Shown here piece after piece: positions 54,103 to 64,000 of a stretch of DNA of 64,000 bases. Positions within the stretch are counted from its first letter, which is position 1; each line of letters starts with the position of its first letter. The DNA lies in the NCBI GenBank assembly GCA_022385755.1, contig MU278348.1:217270-281269 (forward strand), read 5' to 3'. The position numbers and the translations under genes were made by a program. Below the pieces are notes generated by a model. That model saw only the letters and a list, made by a program, of their open reading frames with translations, was not told where the DNA came from and searched no databases. This DNA is from Trametopsis cervina. Its lineage: Eukaryota; Basidiomycota; Agaricomycetes; Polyporales; Irpicaceae.

Positions 54103-57100
54103 ATGGTGTACGTTCGCCCCTTTCCTCCTTTGGAGGCGTGTTAGATGTTGACTGATATTCGGCGACTTGCAGTAACTTCACCGTAGGTATGTTGGCCCTA
54201 ATGAACAACCCTCTTAGTAGGAACCTTATTTGATACCGTAAACTTTCAGACCAGATTCGTGGGCTCATGGACAAGCCCACCAACATCCGTAACATGAGTG
54301 TTATCGCCCATGGTAAGTGTAGTCTCTATCGAAAAAGGTTTCATGTGTGCTCAGTTAGCAATAGTCGATCACGGAAAGTCCACCCTGACCGACTCCCTGG
54401 TCTCAAAAGCTGGTATCATCGCCAACGCCAAAGCCGGAGACATGCGTTTTACGGATACTCGAGATGATGAAAAGGAGCGTGGTATCACTATCAAATCCAC
54501 TGCCATCTCAATGTACTTTGAGATCGACAAGGAGGACGTCGGTGCTATCAAGCAGGCTACGAACGGTACGCTGTGATAGCGATCTAGATTTGCTACTAAT
54601 AAGCTGACTGTCTGCGGCCGGCTCACAGGCAGCGAGTTCTTGATCAATTTGATTGATTCGCCCGGACACGTTGACTTCTCGTCCGAGGTTACGGCCGCTC
54701 TCCGTGTTACTGATGGTGCTCTCGTTGTCGTCGACTGTGTCGAAGGTGTTTGCGTGCAAACCGAGACCGTGCTCCGTCAAGCTCTTACCGAGCGTATCAA
54801 GCCCGTTGTCGTTATCAACAAGGTCGATCGTGCCCTTCTTGAGCTCCAGGTCGAGAAGGAGGAGCTCTTCCAGTCTTTCCGTCGTACCATTGAGAACGTC
54901 AATGTCATCATCTCGACATACAACGACGCCGTTCTTGGTGACGTCCAGGTCTACCCCGAAAAGGGAACTGTCGCTTTCGGTTCAGGTCTCCACGGTTGGG
55001 CGTTCACCCTTCGTCAATTCGCCACTCGCTATGCCAAGAAGTTCGGTGTTGACAAGGAGAAGATGATGGCCAAGCTTTGGGGTGACAACTACTTCAACCC
55101 GGCCACTCGCAAGTGGTCAACAAAGGCCAACGACGCCGATGGCAAGCCGCTCGACCGTGCTTTCAACATGTTCGTCCTCGACCCAATCTTCAAGATCTTC
55201 GACGCCGTCATGAACTACAAGAAGGACTCCATTGCTCCCATGCTTGAAAAGCTCGACGTGAAGCTCGCTCAGGATGAGCGTGATCTCGAGGGCAAGGCTC
55301 TGCTCAAGGTCATCATGAGGAAGTTCCTGCCCGCTGGTGAGGCTCTCCTGGAGATGATAGTCATCAACCTTCCTTCCCCGGCCACCGCTCAGCGCTACCG
55401 TGTTGAGACCCTCTACGAGGGCCCCATGGATGATGAGACTGCTATCGGTATCCGTGACTGTGACCCGAAGGGACCTCTCTGCTTGTACGTCTCGAAGATG
55501 GTGCCCACCTCTGATAAGGGACGTTTCTACGCGTTCGGTCGTATCTTCTCCGGTACCGTCCGTGCTGGCCCCAAGATCCGTATCCAAGGCCCCAACTACG
55601 TCCCCGGCAAGAAGGATGACCTGTTCGTCAAGTCCATCCAGCGTACCATTCTCATGATGGGTCGTTACGTTGAGCCCATTGAGGACTGCCCGGCTGGTAA
55701 CATCATCGGTCTTGTCGGTATCGATCAGTTCCTGCTCAAGAGCGGTACCCTCACCTCGTCCGAGACCGCCCACAACATGAAGGTCATGAAGTTCTCCGTT
55801 TCCCCCGTCGTCCAGGTCGCTGTTGAGGTCAAGAACGCTGCAGATCTTCCCAAGCTCGTCGAAGGTCTCAAGCGTCTCTCAAAGTCCGACCCTTGCGTCC
55901 AGGCTTGGATTTCGGAGACTGGTGAACATATCGTCGCTGGTGCTGGTGAGCTCCACTTGGAGATTTGCTTGAAGGATCTTCAGGAGGACCACGCCGGTGT
56001 CCCCCTCAAGATCTCCGACCCCGTCGTCCCCTACCGTGAGACCGTCAAGGCTGAGTCTTCGATCGTCGCTCTGTCGAAGTCGCAGAACAAGCACAACCGT
56101 CTCTACGTCAAGGCACAGCCCATTGATGAGGAGCTCACTCTCGCTATCGAGGCTGGCAAGGTTAACTCCCGTGACGATTACAAGCTGCGTGCCCGTGTAC
56201 TCGCTGATGAGTTCGGTTGGGATGTCACCGATGCCAGGAAGATCTGGTGTTTCGGTCCCGACACAACCGGCCCTAACTTGCTCGTCGATGTCACCAAGGG
56301 TGTGCAATACTTGAACGAAATCAAGGATTCATGTGTTGCCGCCTTCCAGTGGGCGACCAAGGAGGGTGTCACTTGCGAGGAGAACATGCGTGGTGTCCGC
56401 TTCAACATCCTCGATGTCACGGTAAGCAAACGTCTACTCAGTCTAGAATCTTCTCTTATACAGTTTCATTAGCTCCACACCGATGCCATTCACCGTGGTG
56501 GAGGACAGCTCATTCCCACATGTCGTCGTGTCTGCTACGCCGCCTGCCTGCTCGCCGAACCCGGTCTGCAGGAGCCCATCTACCTCGGTACGCATTGAAT
56601 CCGCTAACCCCCATTACATGTTGATGCTGACGTGGTTCATTTTTGTAGTCGAGATCCAGTGCCAGGAGAACGCCATCGGTGGTATCTACTCCGTATTGAA
56701 CAAGCGTCGTGGCCAGGTCTTCAGCGAGGAGCAGCGACCCGGAACACCGCTGTTCACCGTCAAGGCCTACCTGCCCGTCATGGAGTCCTTCGGTTTCAAC
56801 GGTGACCTTCGTGCCGCCACCTCTGGCCAGGCCTTCCCGCAATCCGTGCTCGACCATTGGGAATTGATGAACGGATGTAAGCAATTCGTGTACTTCATTC
56901 AATGCCATGTTCCAATCTTTTTTTTTCGCAGCCCCTCTCGAGAAGGGCAGCAAGCTCGAGGAGACTGTCAGGAACATCCGTATACGCAAGGGTCTCAAGG
57001 TATGTAGTCCGTCTCAATACCGTGAACGAAGTACTGAGCATTTGACCATCGACCATCACAGCCCGAAATCCCCCCTCTGGATACCTACTACGACAAGCTC

Positions 57101-57103
57101 TAA
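54103..57103 (+). CDS. EF2: translation elongation factor 2 (842 aa)
   Basis: Nine exons, total 2529 nt: 54103-54107, 54173-54186, 54250-54312, 54365-54565, 54629-56421, 56473-56587, 56649-56876, 56932-56999, 57062-57103. The 842 residues equal the yeast EF2 length. GTPase motifs are VIAHVDHGKST (P loop), [19 protein letters not shown] (switch I), [10 protein letters not shown] (switch II) and VVINKVDR. Domain IV keeps [16 protein letters not shown], whose HRGGG histidine is the diphthamide site. EF2 drives ribosomal translocation in the cytosol. The protein starts [16 protein letters not shown], built from coding exons of 5 and 14 nt. Codon use is strongly biased to C-ending and GGT/GTC codons, marking high expression, and this bias also leaves long meaningless antisense frames. 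Confidence 0.98.
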
Positions 57104-57539
57104 GGGACGTGTACAATCGCAGAAGTTCAATTTGTGCCAACATGATGTATCTTTCTTCACTGTTCTGTGTCTCACTCTGTCAGCCATAGCTCTTTCTCGC
57201 TGCATTTGTACTCTTTCCTGGTCGTTGTCCCCATCCGTCGCCAATTGCATTTATCTCGTTTTCTCTACGACTCTGTGCGAACAATGAGAGAACGCAACTT
57301 GACAAGGTTCGAAGAGGTCAGGCAACGGCTGCCAAGCGCTAGAATCTGAGTGCGCCTACTATGCGAGTACTCTCGGGCGACAGCCACGATTGGCTGGAGT
57401 CCACGAAACATGCACAATCAGCAAAGCATTAAGAATTGTCCGAGAGGAACTATGCTACAAGCAGTGTCTGGAAGGTAGTGTAGGATGATGATAGTCCAAT
57501 GAGCTTTGTCCGTATCCGAACCTCCAAACTGGAATATGA
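57104..57539. other. convergent 3' intergenic region
   Basis: It lies between the EF2 stop and the PLC-like gene's stop. It contains the EF2 3' UTR. An antisense frame continuing from the PLC-like gene is not real, as the correct frame stops at 57540. Confidence 0.55.
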
Positions 57540-59133
57540 TCAGAAGAAAGCGGAGGCCCCTAGTATGCCCGAAGCAGCGGTGATAGCTAGTGACCACCAT
57601 AGGTAACCTGAAGCAGAGTGGGTGCCTCGGGCACCGCTCAAGCTCGAGGTCGTGACGCTTGTCGAGGGCGCACTGCCAGAAGGGGTCGTGTTCGACGACG
57701 ACGAGCCGCCCTGTGCCTTTGGAGTGGCGATAGGGGTTGTTGGGTCGTAGGTGACGCCGTTGGCTGTTGCAGCGACCTGGAAGACCGAGCCTCCACCGTA
57801 TTCATAGAACTAAGGGTGGTTTAATGTCAGCGATTGCTGCGCATATGAAAAAGCGGATTCGCGATGTTGCTTACGTCCACAAGGAGGAAGTTTGGGTTCC
57901 GTCCGTTCTGTGCGGCACATGTATCTACTTGTGCGCCGAGGGAACCAACACCACTGACCGCGTTTGTTGTGTTCGCATTAGCGACATCCGGCGTCGGGAT
58001 GCCAAAGACGCTCGGCTTGTCGAGGAAGTGATTGATCAGGTACATCTGTGTCGAGGTGTCCCCTTTCGTACGGTTCACATTGCAGTCGAAGGTAGTGTCT
58101 GTCACGTCGAACGCTGTCTCCCACACGTTTGTGAACTCTGTACCCCCAAAGATTAGATCATGCCGGGAACAGATGATCAGGCTGCGCACCGTCTATGAGA
58201 TACGGCACCTGCGTAAAGTCGGCTTGCTGCGCAAGGAAGGAGACTAGACGTGTGCCGCCGTCGATTAATGAGCCGAGCGTTGGCCAGCCGCTCGCTGGGA
58301 GCGCAGCTGAAGGGGGCGTGTAAGAGGCGGTATCCAGTCCGACAGCCTTGTACACAGTATCGAACGCTGACGGTGGTAGGCCATCGGTGTTGGTGATCAG
58401 CATAGTCACAACTACGTTCGGCATGCCGAGGATCAATCACAGTGCCAGATCCATGTGTGCCATAACGACTGACCGTCATTAGGGTTCGAATCCATCCAGG
58501 TCTTCACTGCATTTTTTTTTAGCGGTCAGTGGTTTCAAAAATAGCCTGACCGTTGCACAATAACACACCTTTTGTGAGGTAGTCTTGCAATGAGCCACCG
58601 TTTTGCAGTGTCTGTAATTCCGTCAGTAACGCGTTCAGGTGTACAAGCAACAATTGAAACTTACGCATGAAGAGTGGCACAATTGAGGCGTGCCGTTTTG
58701 GTTGAGTGCTTCTACTTGGAGCAATCGAACGCCGTCCGTCAGCTGCTGCGTCACTGTGATTATAAATAGAGCGGTTCAATATCGTTGTATAGCTTATGTG
58801 CGCATGCAAACTGACCATCGTAATCCTGGTTAGTTGCAACTATAGGACGGGATTATTAGTGACAGGCTGTAGCACATAATACACACACTTACGGTTATTT
58901 GTCCCCACTGCATACGAGTCATGAGTCCCGACGAAAGTGACGTTGCCGTAGTTGCGTTCGCATAGCTGTGCAGGCATTGTGTTAGTTTTGCAGATGTCAT
59001 ATTCCTTGACACATACCTCGGCATGCCCATTGCAGGTCGTCGCTCTGCCTTGTATCGAAAGAGCGTGTGCAGCCAGAGATGTGGCTAATAGTGTGAAGAC
59101 GGCCTGCGTCAGATCCTTTGAGAAAGTAAGCAT
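57540..59133 (-). CDS. secreted, probably GPI-anchored PLC-like phosphodiesterase (377 aa)
   Basis: Nine exons: 59133-59017, 58965-58893, 58839-58816, 58753-58665, 58611-58569, 58506-58474, 58411-58190, 58137-57875, 57809-57540 (1134 nt). A signal peptide (AVFTLLATSLAAHALS) is followed by CNGHAELCERNYGNVTFVGT HDSYAVG, with the catalytic-type His of the TIM-barrel PLC-like superfamily, then VTQQLTDGVRLLQVEAL, CHSSC, WMDSNPNDVVTMLITNTDG and FLLVDFYEYGGGSVFQVA. These fit fungal PLC-like phosphodiesterases (PI-PLC X-related barrel without Ca-dependent domains). The last 45 residues are Ser/Thr-rich, then SGYLWWSLAITAASGILGAS AFF, a GPI-attachment signal pattern. It is probably a cell-surface protein of unknown substrate. 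The two histidines and acidic residues of classical PI-PLC are only partly evident, so catalysis is unproven. Confidence 0.88.
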
Positions 59134-59741
59134 TTGCGAGTCGGTAGGTTAGCGTCAACTATAGGTAGAGTGTGGAAGCGGGAAACAAGAGAGGTTGGTG
59201 GTGGAAAACAAGGAGACAATGGTTCCAATCATAACCGCACACTGGAGAGGTCCTGTGCTCCTTGGCGCCCAGAATTGTCCAAGCAGATGACCGGCGCGTC
59301 GGATCGCTCGTTTGGGTAGGTATTCTAGTTTACTATTTCCTGCCACTGCGCACGCGCAGTTCACGACTGGCAACACTGTTGCTTATTCTAGGAGTTAGTT
59401 TGATAATCGAACCGTATGAATTTGCATTGACTGATTGCCTTATAACAGCAGTAATTGAGTGGGTTAGACTCCCAGCGGTGCACTTAGAATCTGGACTCAG
59501 AGAGCATTGGCATCACAGACGAGAACGTCCGTAACAACTGGTTGTAAGAGCATACACTCCCATCAACACATTTGAGGGATCATGGAAGAGGACTGACAGC
59601 TGTATGGAAATAAGGGTGAGCATCGACTTTCTTACATTTCAATAATCCGGAACCGAGAGCATACGCTGACTCGAGCTACGGTATATTACAACTCGTAGAG
59701 TCGTCGATGCAAACGCAACCACCCATATAACAACCTTCACA
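59134..59741. other. divergent intergenic region between PLC-like and APH-fold genes
   Basis: Promoters of both neighbours should lie here. No further gene or RNA seen. Confidence 0.5.
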
Positions 59742-60958
59742 ATGACTGACTTCGATCTCTCTCAGGCAGATGACGTGCAAAAGTTCCTCAGTGGTGGGCC
59801 CTTCGATAGCCAACAAGTCAGCCAGGTGGTTGGCGGTGGCGGAAACTATACCTTCCGCCTCAAACTCACTAGCCCGCATGCTGGACATCGAACCGCGATC
59901 CTAAAGCATGGAAAGCCGTACATCCCCGGAATGAGAGATGTAGCTTTCGACGTCGAAAGACAGGTACGGCAAGCACGGTCTCTGCGGATAATCTTTATCT
60001 GATATCGTATTAGCACTTCGAAGTCGAAGCGATGAAAGCGACAAGAAAGATGCTGCCTCCACATTCCCTGATCACTGCACCAGAGATCTATCTATACGAT
60101 AAAACCGCAAACATCATCATCATGGAGGACGCCGCAAGCGGTCCGGATACCTTCACACTTACCCTGAAAGACTATCTGCTACGCACCGACAGCTCGCATC
60201 CCTCGCCTCCTACTGAATCGATTATGCGCACCGTGGGCAGTGCACTTGGCCAATTTCTGTCTGTCTTGCACAAATGGGGCATGGATCCGGAGCAGCGCAG
60301 CGTGTTGGATTTCTTCGAAGGAAATAAACAGGCCAGGACGCTATCTGCATGGGTTACGTACGGCCGACTACGGTCGACACTATCGGGGTCGGACACTGCC
60401 CGGCTGTCTGCCCTGACAGATCCGCCGTTCGAGATCTCGGCGGACGCACTACGGGACGTGGATGCCGTGGCCCAAGAGATGCAGGCACTGATAAAGACCA
60501 GCCGCGAGACTCTCGTGCATGGCGACTTCTGGCCCGGGAACGTGCTTGTGAGGTTCAGAGAGAACGCAGAGGGCGAGGATGAGGTGGAACAGATGTATAT
60601 TGTTGATTGGGAATTGGTGAAGCCGGGATCCCGGGGTGTGGAAGTGGGTCAGTTCCTGGGCGAAGTGCACCAAGCTCAGAGGTTCTGCGAGCCTAATGCG
60701 TCATTTGCTGATGTGTTACGTACAAGCTTTCTGAGTGCTTACAGAGACGGGATAGGTGGCGAGGCGAACCTGGACGGCACAGCGAAAGCAGCGATGATAC
60801 ACATCGGCGCGCACTTAATCACTTGGACCCCCCGGGTTTGGACGCAGGGGGGCAAAGAGAGGATCAGAGAGGTTGTTGGGGAAGGGGTGGATTTCGTGCT
60901 TAATGGCTCGAAGCGTGAGGCGGTCGTAAAGTCCCCGTTGGGAGTGTTGCTCGTCTAG
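59742..60958 (+). CDS. APH-fold small-molecule kinase (388 aa)
   Basis: Two exons: 59742-59963 and 60014-60958 (1167 nt). The protein has the aminoglycoside-phosphotransferase/choline-kinase fold: a Gly-rich strand (QVVGGGGNYTFRLKL), the ATP-binding lysine (TAILKHGKPY), a glutamate-bearing helix HFEVEAMKATRKML, and the catalytic loop LVHGDFWPGNVLV (Brenner motif H-G-D-x-x-x-x-N). The metal-binding IVDWELVKPG takes the place of DFG. It should phosphorylate a small molecule; members include 5-methylthioribose kinase-like and macrolide-like kinases, but nothing here identifies the substrate. The C-terminal helices (HQAQRFCEPNASFADVLRTS F) are typical. It shares a divergent promoter with the PLC-like gene. 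Confidence 0.88.
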
Positions 60959-61028
60959 CGAAATACATTCATGGCATCGTACAACATCGTTAGAAGGTCG
61001 TTAGAGAATCGTTACAAGCATCCTGTCG

Positions 61029-61667
61029 TCAAATCCATTGCAGAAGGTATTTCTGCTCAAAGTATGTGCCGTATTCGTTGAGGCCATTTGTCCAATTGGA
61101 GAACCAGAAGAAGGCGAATGCAACGCCAAGCAGACATCCCGCGACAACCTGTTGCCACGTATGATGCCCGAGCCATATACGAGATATGGCGATGGCGGCA
61201 CTCCAAGGGACGATGATTAGCGGTCCGAATGTTCTTGCCTGTTCCGGGAGAGATGGGTGAAGAGGAAGTCGACGCGCGGCAAGGAGAGTGTACACGATAC
61301 AGTGTGCGACGACGGCGGAGTGGGTGCTGGGCATTCTGTTGCACCCAAGTCAACATCGCGGGAGAAGATGCGTTATCAGGAAGCAACTCACCCATAGGAA
61401 ACCTTCTGGCGGCGAGGGCGCGGGTTAAACGGGCGCGGTTGGCGTACGAAACGCTTGAGGAACTTCGCCACCCTTGAGCATACGAGTGCTCCTGCTGCGA
61501 AATAGGCTATGCCTGCCGAGCGAGTGTAGAGTATTGTCAGGGCAGTGACTCCGCTGACTACAACGTTGGACTGGGAAAGCTATTAGTCGAACATAGCAGA
61601 GGTAGTTCTAACTCGGTAGCCGTACCTTGTCGAGAAATGTGGCGAGGGTGTTAACTAGGAGTTGCAT
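61029..61667 (-). CDS. CAX4: dolichyl-diphosphate phosphatase, PAP2 fold (175 aa)
   Basis: Three exons: 61667-61626, 61570-61392, 61335-61029 (528 nt). PAP2 signature motifs are complete. C1 is KFLKRFVRQPRP, C2 is YGMPSTHSAVV (with the S-H dyad) and C3 is SRIWLGHHTWQQVVAG (R......H). About four transmembrane helices are predicted. This set fits Cwh8/Cax4 (DOLPP1), which removes phosphate from dolichyl diphosphate on the lumenal ER face so that dolichyl phosphate can be reused in N-glycosylation. The C-terminal YLLQWI is short. The protein is smaller than yeast Cax4 (about 239 aa), chiefly because N-terminal helices are missing, so an upstream exon may exist. It shares an approximately 260-bp divergent promoter with the next gene. 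Confidence 0.82.
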
Positions 61668-61926
61668 CTTCGGAGACAGAGTGAACAGAGTGAAATTGTG
61701 AGTGAGTGCGGTGCAAGAAGAAGAAGGATTGCTTTGAGATCTATGCTGAGGGCCATTCTCGCCATGCATCGAGCATCACTAGCACTAGCACTAGCCTTCC
61801 TTAGTAGCTGATGGTGGTATGGCAGTATGAGGTAAGGTCACTGCAATATCGCTGATGCGAATTAGCAGCACGCGGCCGGCATCTTACCGACCCTCCGCCC
61901 TCTGAACGGCGCCTGTGCTCTCTGCC

Positions 61927-63175
61927 ATGAGCTTTCAGCACTTTCGCCTTCACCCGCAGACGCAGCAAGCCCAACCGACAGTCCTATCGCAATCGCAGTC
62001 GTCGCTCTCGCAGGCACTAGGCCACCAACCACCGATCCCACCGCCGCAGCCACAGCTGACGCAGGCGGCGCTGGTGCTTAACAACGGTACTGCATCTGGT
62101 GTTCTGCAAATACAGCATGTGGGAGACGGATCCTTGAAGAAAGGGCCGTATGGCTCTGGCGAACTCGATGATGGGTATACAATGACATTTGCGACCATGG
62201 AGGAGTTCAACGAATGGCGGAAACAGGAGGAAGAGGAGAAAGTGGTCGAGTTCGTGAAAGGAGACACGCACGGGTCCAAGGCAGTTCCCCCTCGCTTCAA
62301 AGAGCACACAAAGCTAGTGTGCGCAAGGCACACGCGCAGTGGGAGAAAGAAATATGTGAAAAAGTTCCCGGACAGAGTGCGAAAGGTACCCAGCCGCAAG
62401 GTTCGTTGTCGCCCGCCTTCTCCCCAGCATCCTCATGGTCCCATCTCCAAAGGATAGATCGAGGGGCAGGGCTGTCCGGCATCGATTAGCTATAAGACGT
62501 ACTTTGATACGGACGAGGTACGCGTGTCCTGTGAGTGGACGCGTGTTCGTCGTCGCCCGGTAATAGTCAAGACTAACGATGGCTGCTAGACATGTCCGAG
62601 CACTCTCATGAGATTGGACTAGCGAATCTGCCTTACACAAAACGTGGCCGGAGAGCGCAAGTTCTGCCTGATTCCATGCACCAGAATGGCCAGAGCAGTG
62701 ATGGACGGGAAAGTACGGAGGACCCGGAATCTCCTTCACCCATACCCGCACAAAGCCTTAGTACGGCTGGGCCCTCCTCGCCTATCATGCAGCACCAGCA
62801 AGCAGCGCCCTCACTCAGTCACCTCACACCCCCACAGACATTCCAGACAGTGATGGCGCTGTACTCCAACCCTCCACAGCAGGCACAGCTGCAGCACCAG
62901 CCACAGCAGCATCCGTCCCCTGCGTCACATCCTCCGTCGACTACGCATATAGCACTCCAGGAGAGATGGGATCGCATGGCAGTTCTGTTCCAGGGCGTGC
63001 GAGACCACGCGCGTACGTTCGAATATCCGAGTCCGTCCGTCGCTGCTCTCGAGAGCATACTGATCAGGCTTTATCTGGAGAGTCCTGTGAACATATCGAA
63101 CGGTATGTTGTCCTGCGGAACGCTCGAGCTACTCGTCTAACGGTGCTGACAGGTGCTCTTCAGACGCACCCATGA
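61927..63175 (+). CDS. putative C-C-H-H zinc-binding (FAR1/WRKY-GCM1-like) protein (360 aa)
   Basis: Four exons: 61927-62400, 62458-62530, 62590-63102, 63153-63175 (1083 nt). After a Gln/Pro-rich N terminus comes TFATMEEFNEWRKQEEEE, then the zinc-binding core. It runs KLVCARHTRSGRKKY, KKFPDRVRKVPSRK, GQGCPASISYKTYFDTDEVR V and EHSHEIGLANLPY. The spacing of Cys, Cys and His-x-His matches the WRKY-GCM1 superfamily fold used by FAR1-type and MULE transposase-derived factors. The core reads RK.PSRK.EG.GCPA and HSHEIG, a pattern I recognise from uncharacterised basidiomycete proteins, so it may be a domesticated transposase DNA-binding module. A Gln-rich middle and a helical C terminus follow. Both internal junctions (Lys-Ile at 62400/62458 and Ser-Tyr at 62530/62590) are needed to bring the C-C-H-H residues into one frame. 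Confidence 0.78.
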
Positions 63176-64000
63176 ACGACGGCTAACGGTCCCCGTCCGG
63201 TGTATCCATCATCTACCACAGGCCATCTTCTTGACCTTGGCCACATTGCGAGTACAGCTCGAGCGATGCAGGCCGGTCATGAAGGCGCGTCTGCCATTAT
63301 AAGAGATGTACTAATGCTGTATCTTGTGTGTGTGTTACTTAGGTTATTGTTTAGGGGTACTGTCGGGTTCCTGTGGCAGTATTTATGGTGTATCATTGGC
63401 TCAGAAAGCGTGCAGCACCTGGTGACATCAGCCTCAGATCCTGAGTTTATGCTGGCAGATTGAAGATAGCAGGAGCAAACCCACCGGCACACTACTCCTC
63501 TGTTCACGAGCTACTAGCTGCGATCTTTCCCTTCATTTGTATTCAGGTGGTTCACTTCATAGGATGTGCCTGCTTCGCCCACATGACACAAGGCAACACA
63601 GTACTCACAGAGACGCGATGCGCCCGTGCAACGTTACAGTTGGGACTTGCCTCCGCACGTGCTAACCGCCAGGCGGCTCGTTCTCCGACCGAAAAAACGG
63701 AGCTTTTCTCACTTGTCGCTGTTCCATTCTCGTGGGATTATCATCTAGGCTCAAAATCAGACGGGCTCGATGCACGCGTTGTCTTATTCGCAACAGGCGC
63801 GTTCGTGCAACTGCACAGGAATAACACCTAGTGATTTACCGAGGAGGATGTGATAGCCATATCTGCTCAACAGGCATTTCATTCTCACAGCTGGCACAGC
63901 GCGGAGCTGACAGCGATGTTCTCCGTGCACGGATGGGATATACTGTCGCTGTTACTTGGCTGCAAACAAAGAAGCAAGCCACAGGTATGTCGTTGGATCT
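63176..64000. other. right-edge region, 0.8 kb, no assigned gene
   Basis: It holds the 3' UTR of the zinc-binding gene. Plus-strand frames at 63200-63463 and 63460-63831 lack motifs or splice support. A gene may begin beyond the window edge. Confidence 0.4.

Noticed and set aside
55117..55773. Long antisense ORF (218 codons) opposite EF2, and others at 55879-56307
   Set aside because: Strong codon bias in EF2 removes stop codons from the complementary frame. The antisense products show no motif and no splice context.
57418..57600. Minus-strand frame extending the PLC-like gene past its stop
   Set aside because: The correct frame, fixed by the GPI-signal sequence SGYLWWSLAITAASG, stops at 57540. 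The other frame would place charged residues where the anchor should be.
58470..58490. GGTTCGAATCC resembling a tRNA T-arm
   Set aside because: It lies in the coding exon of the PLC-like gene (codons for DSNPND on the minus strand), and no acceptor or anticodon stem can be drawn around it.
1..64000. CRISPR arrays, bacterial operons, ribosome-binding sites, complete transposons
   Set aside because: None seen. The spliced eukaryotic genes and absence of short regularly spaced repeats, inverted-repeat-flanked transposases or reverse transcriptase motifs argue against them.

Overview
The window is nuclear DNA of a filamentous basidiomycete, most likely an Agaricomycete. Three things point there. 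Genes are dense, lie on both strands and are cut by many introns of about 40-130 nt (mostly 50-65 nt). Nearly every recognisable protein is a eukaryotic housekeeping protein. Families typical of mushroom-forming fungi (DUF6533 and DUF6535 membrane proteins, fungal lectin folds) also occur. I saw no bacterial operons, CRISPR arrays, rRNA or tRNA genes, and no intact transposon. Most exon structures below were built by hand from splice signals, reading phase and family conservation; where given, exon lengths sum to a multiple of three.

Layout, left to right. 0-6 kb: a conserved protein of unknown function, a FHIT-type HIT hydrolase and a single-pass membrane protein. 6-14 kb: the SIN3 corepressor scaffold and a low-complexity conserved protein. 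14-19 kb: ALG9 mannosyltransferase and a DUF6533 seven-helix protein with micro-exons. 19.7-24 kb: a large DUF6535 protein with a 26-residue tandem repeat at its N terminus and a possible inositol-polyphosphate-kinase-like C-terminal tail. 25-27 kb: a beta-propeller protein resembling fucose-specific lectins. 27.5-31.3 kb: mitochondrial seryl-tRNA synthetase, UTP11 and a 71-residue single-dsRBD protein that simple ORF calling misses. 32.6-39.4 kb: LSB5 (VHS-GAT), DCAF11 (WD40) and a beta-trefoil protein. 40-43.2 kb: a tandem pair of enoyl-reductase-like MDR genes, duplicated with their promoters. 44.4-50.1 kb: an ICMT-like membrane methyltransferase, the TBL1/SIF2 corepressor and a secreted agmatinase-like ureohydrolase. 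50.4-57.1 kb: PalI/Rim9, a GNAT acetyltransferase and elongation factor 2. 57.5-63.2 kb: a GPI-anchored PLC-like protein, an APH-fold kinase, dolichyl-diphosphate phosphatase and a C-C-H-H zinc-binding protein.

Functional themes are those of a core chromosome: translation and ribosome biogenesis (EF2, mt-SerRS, UTP11), histone-deacetylase corepressors (SIN3, SIF2/TBL1), ER N-glycosylation (ALG9 and the dolichyl-diphosphate phosphatase that recycles its carrier), endosomal sorting and pH sensing (LSB5, PalI), and protein turnover (DCAF11). The accessory part is the DUF6533/DUF6535 genes, the lectin-like genes and the MDR pair. Two genes (25 kb and 46.6 kb) need a GC-AG intron to stay in frame.
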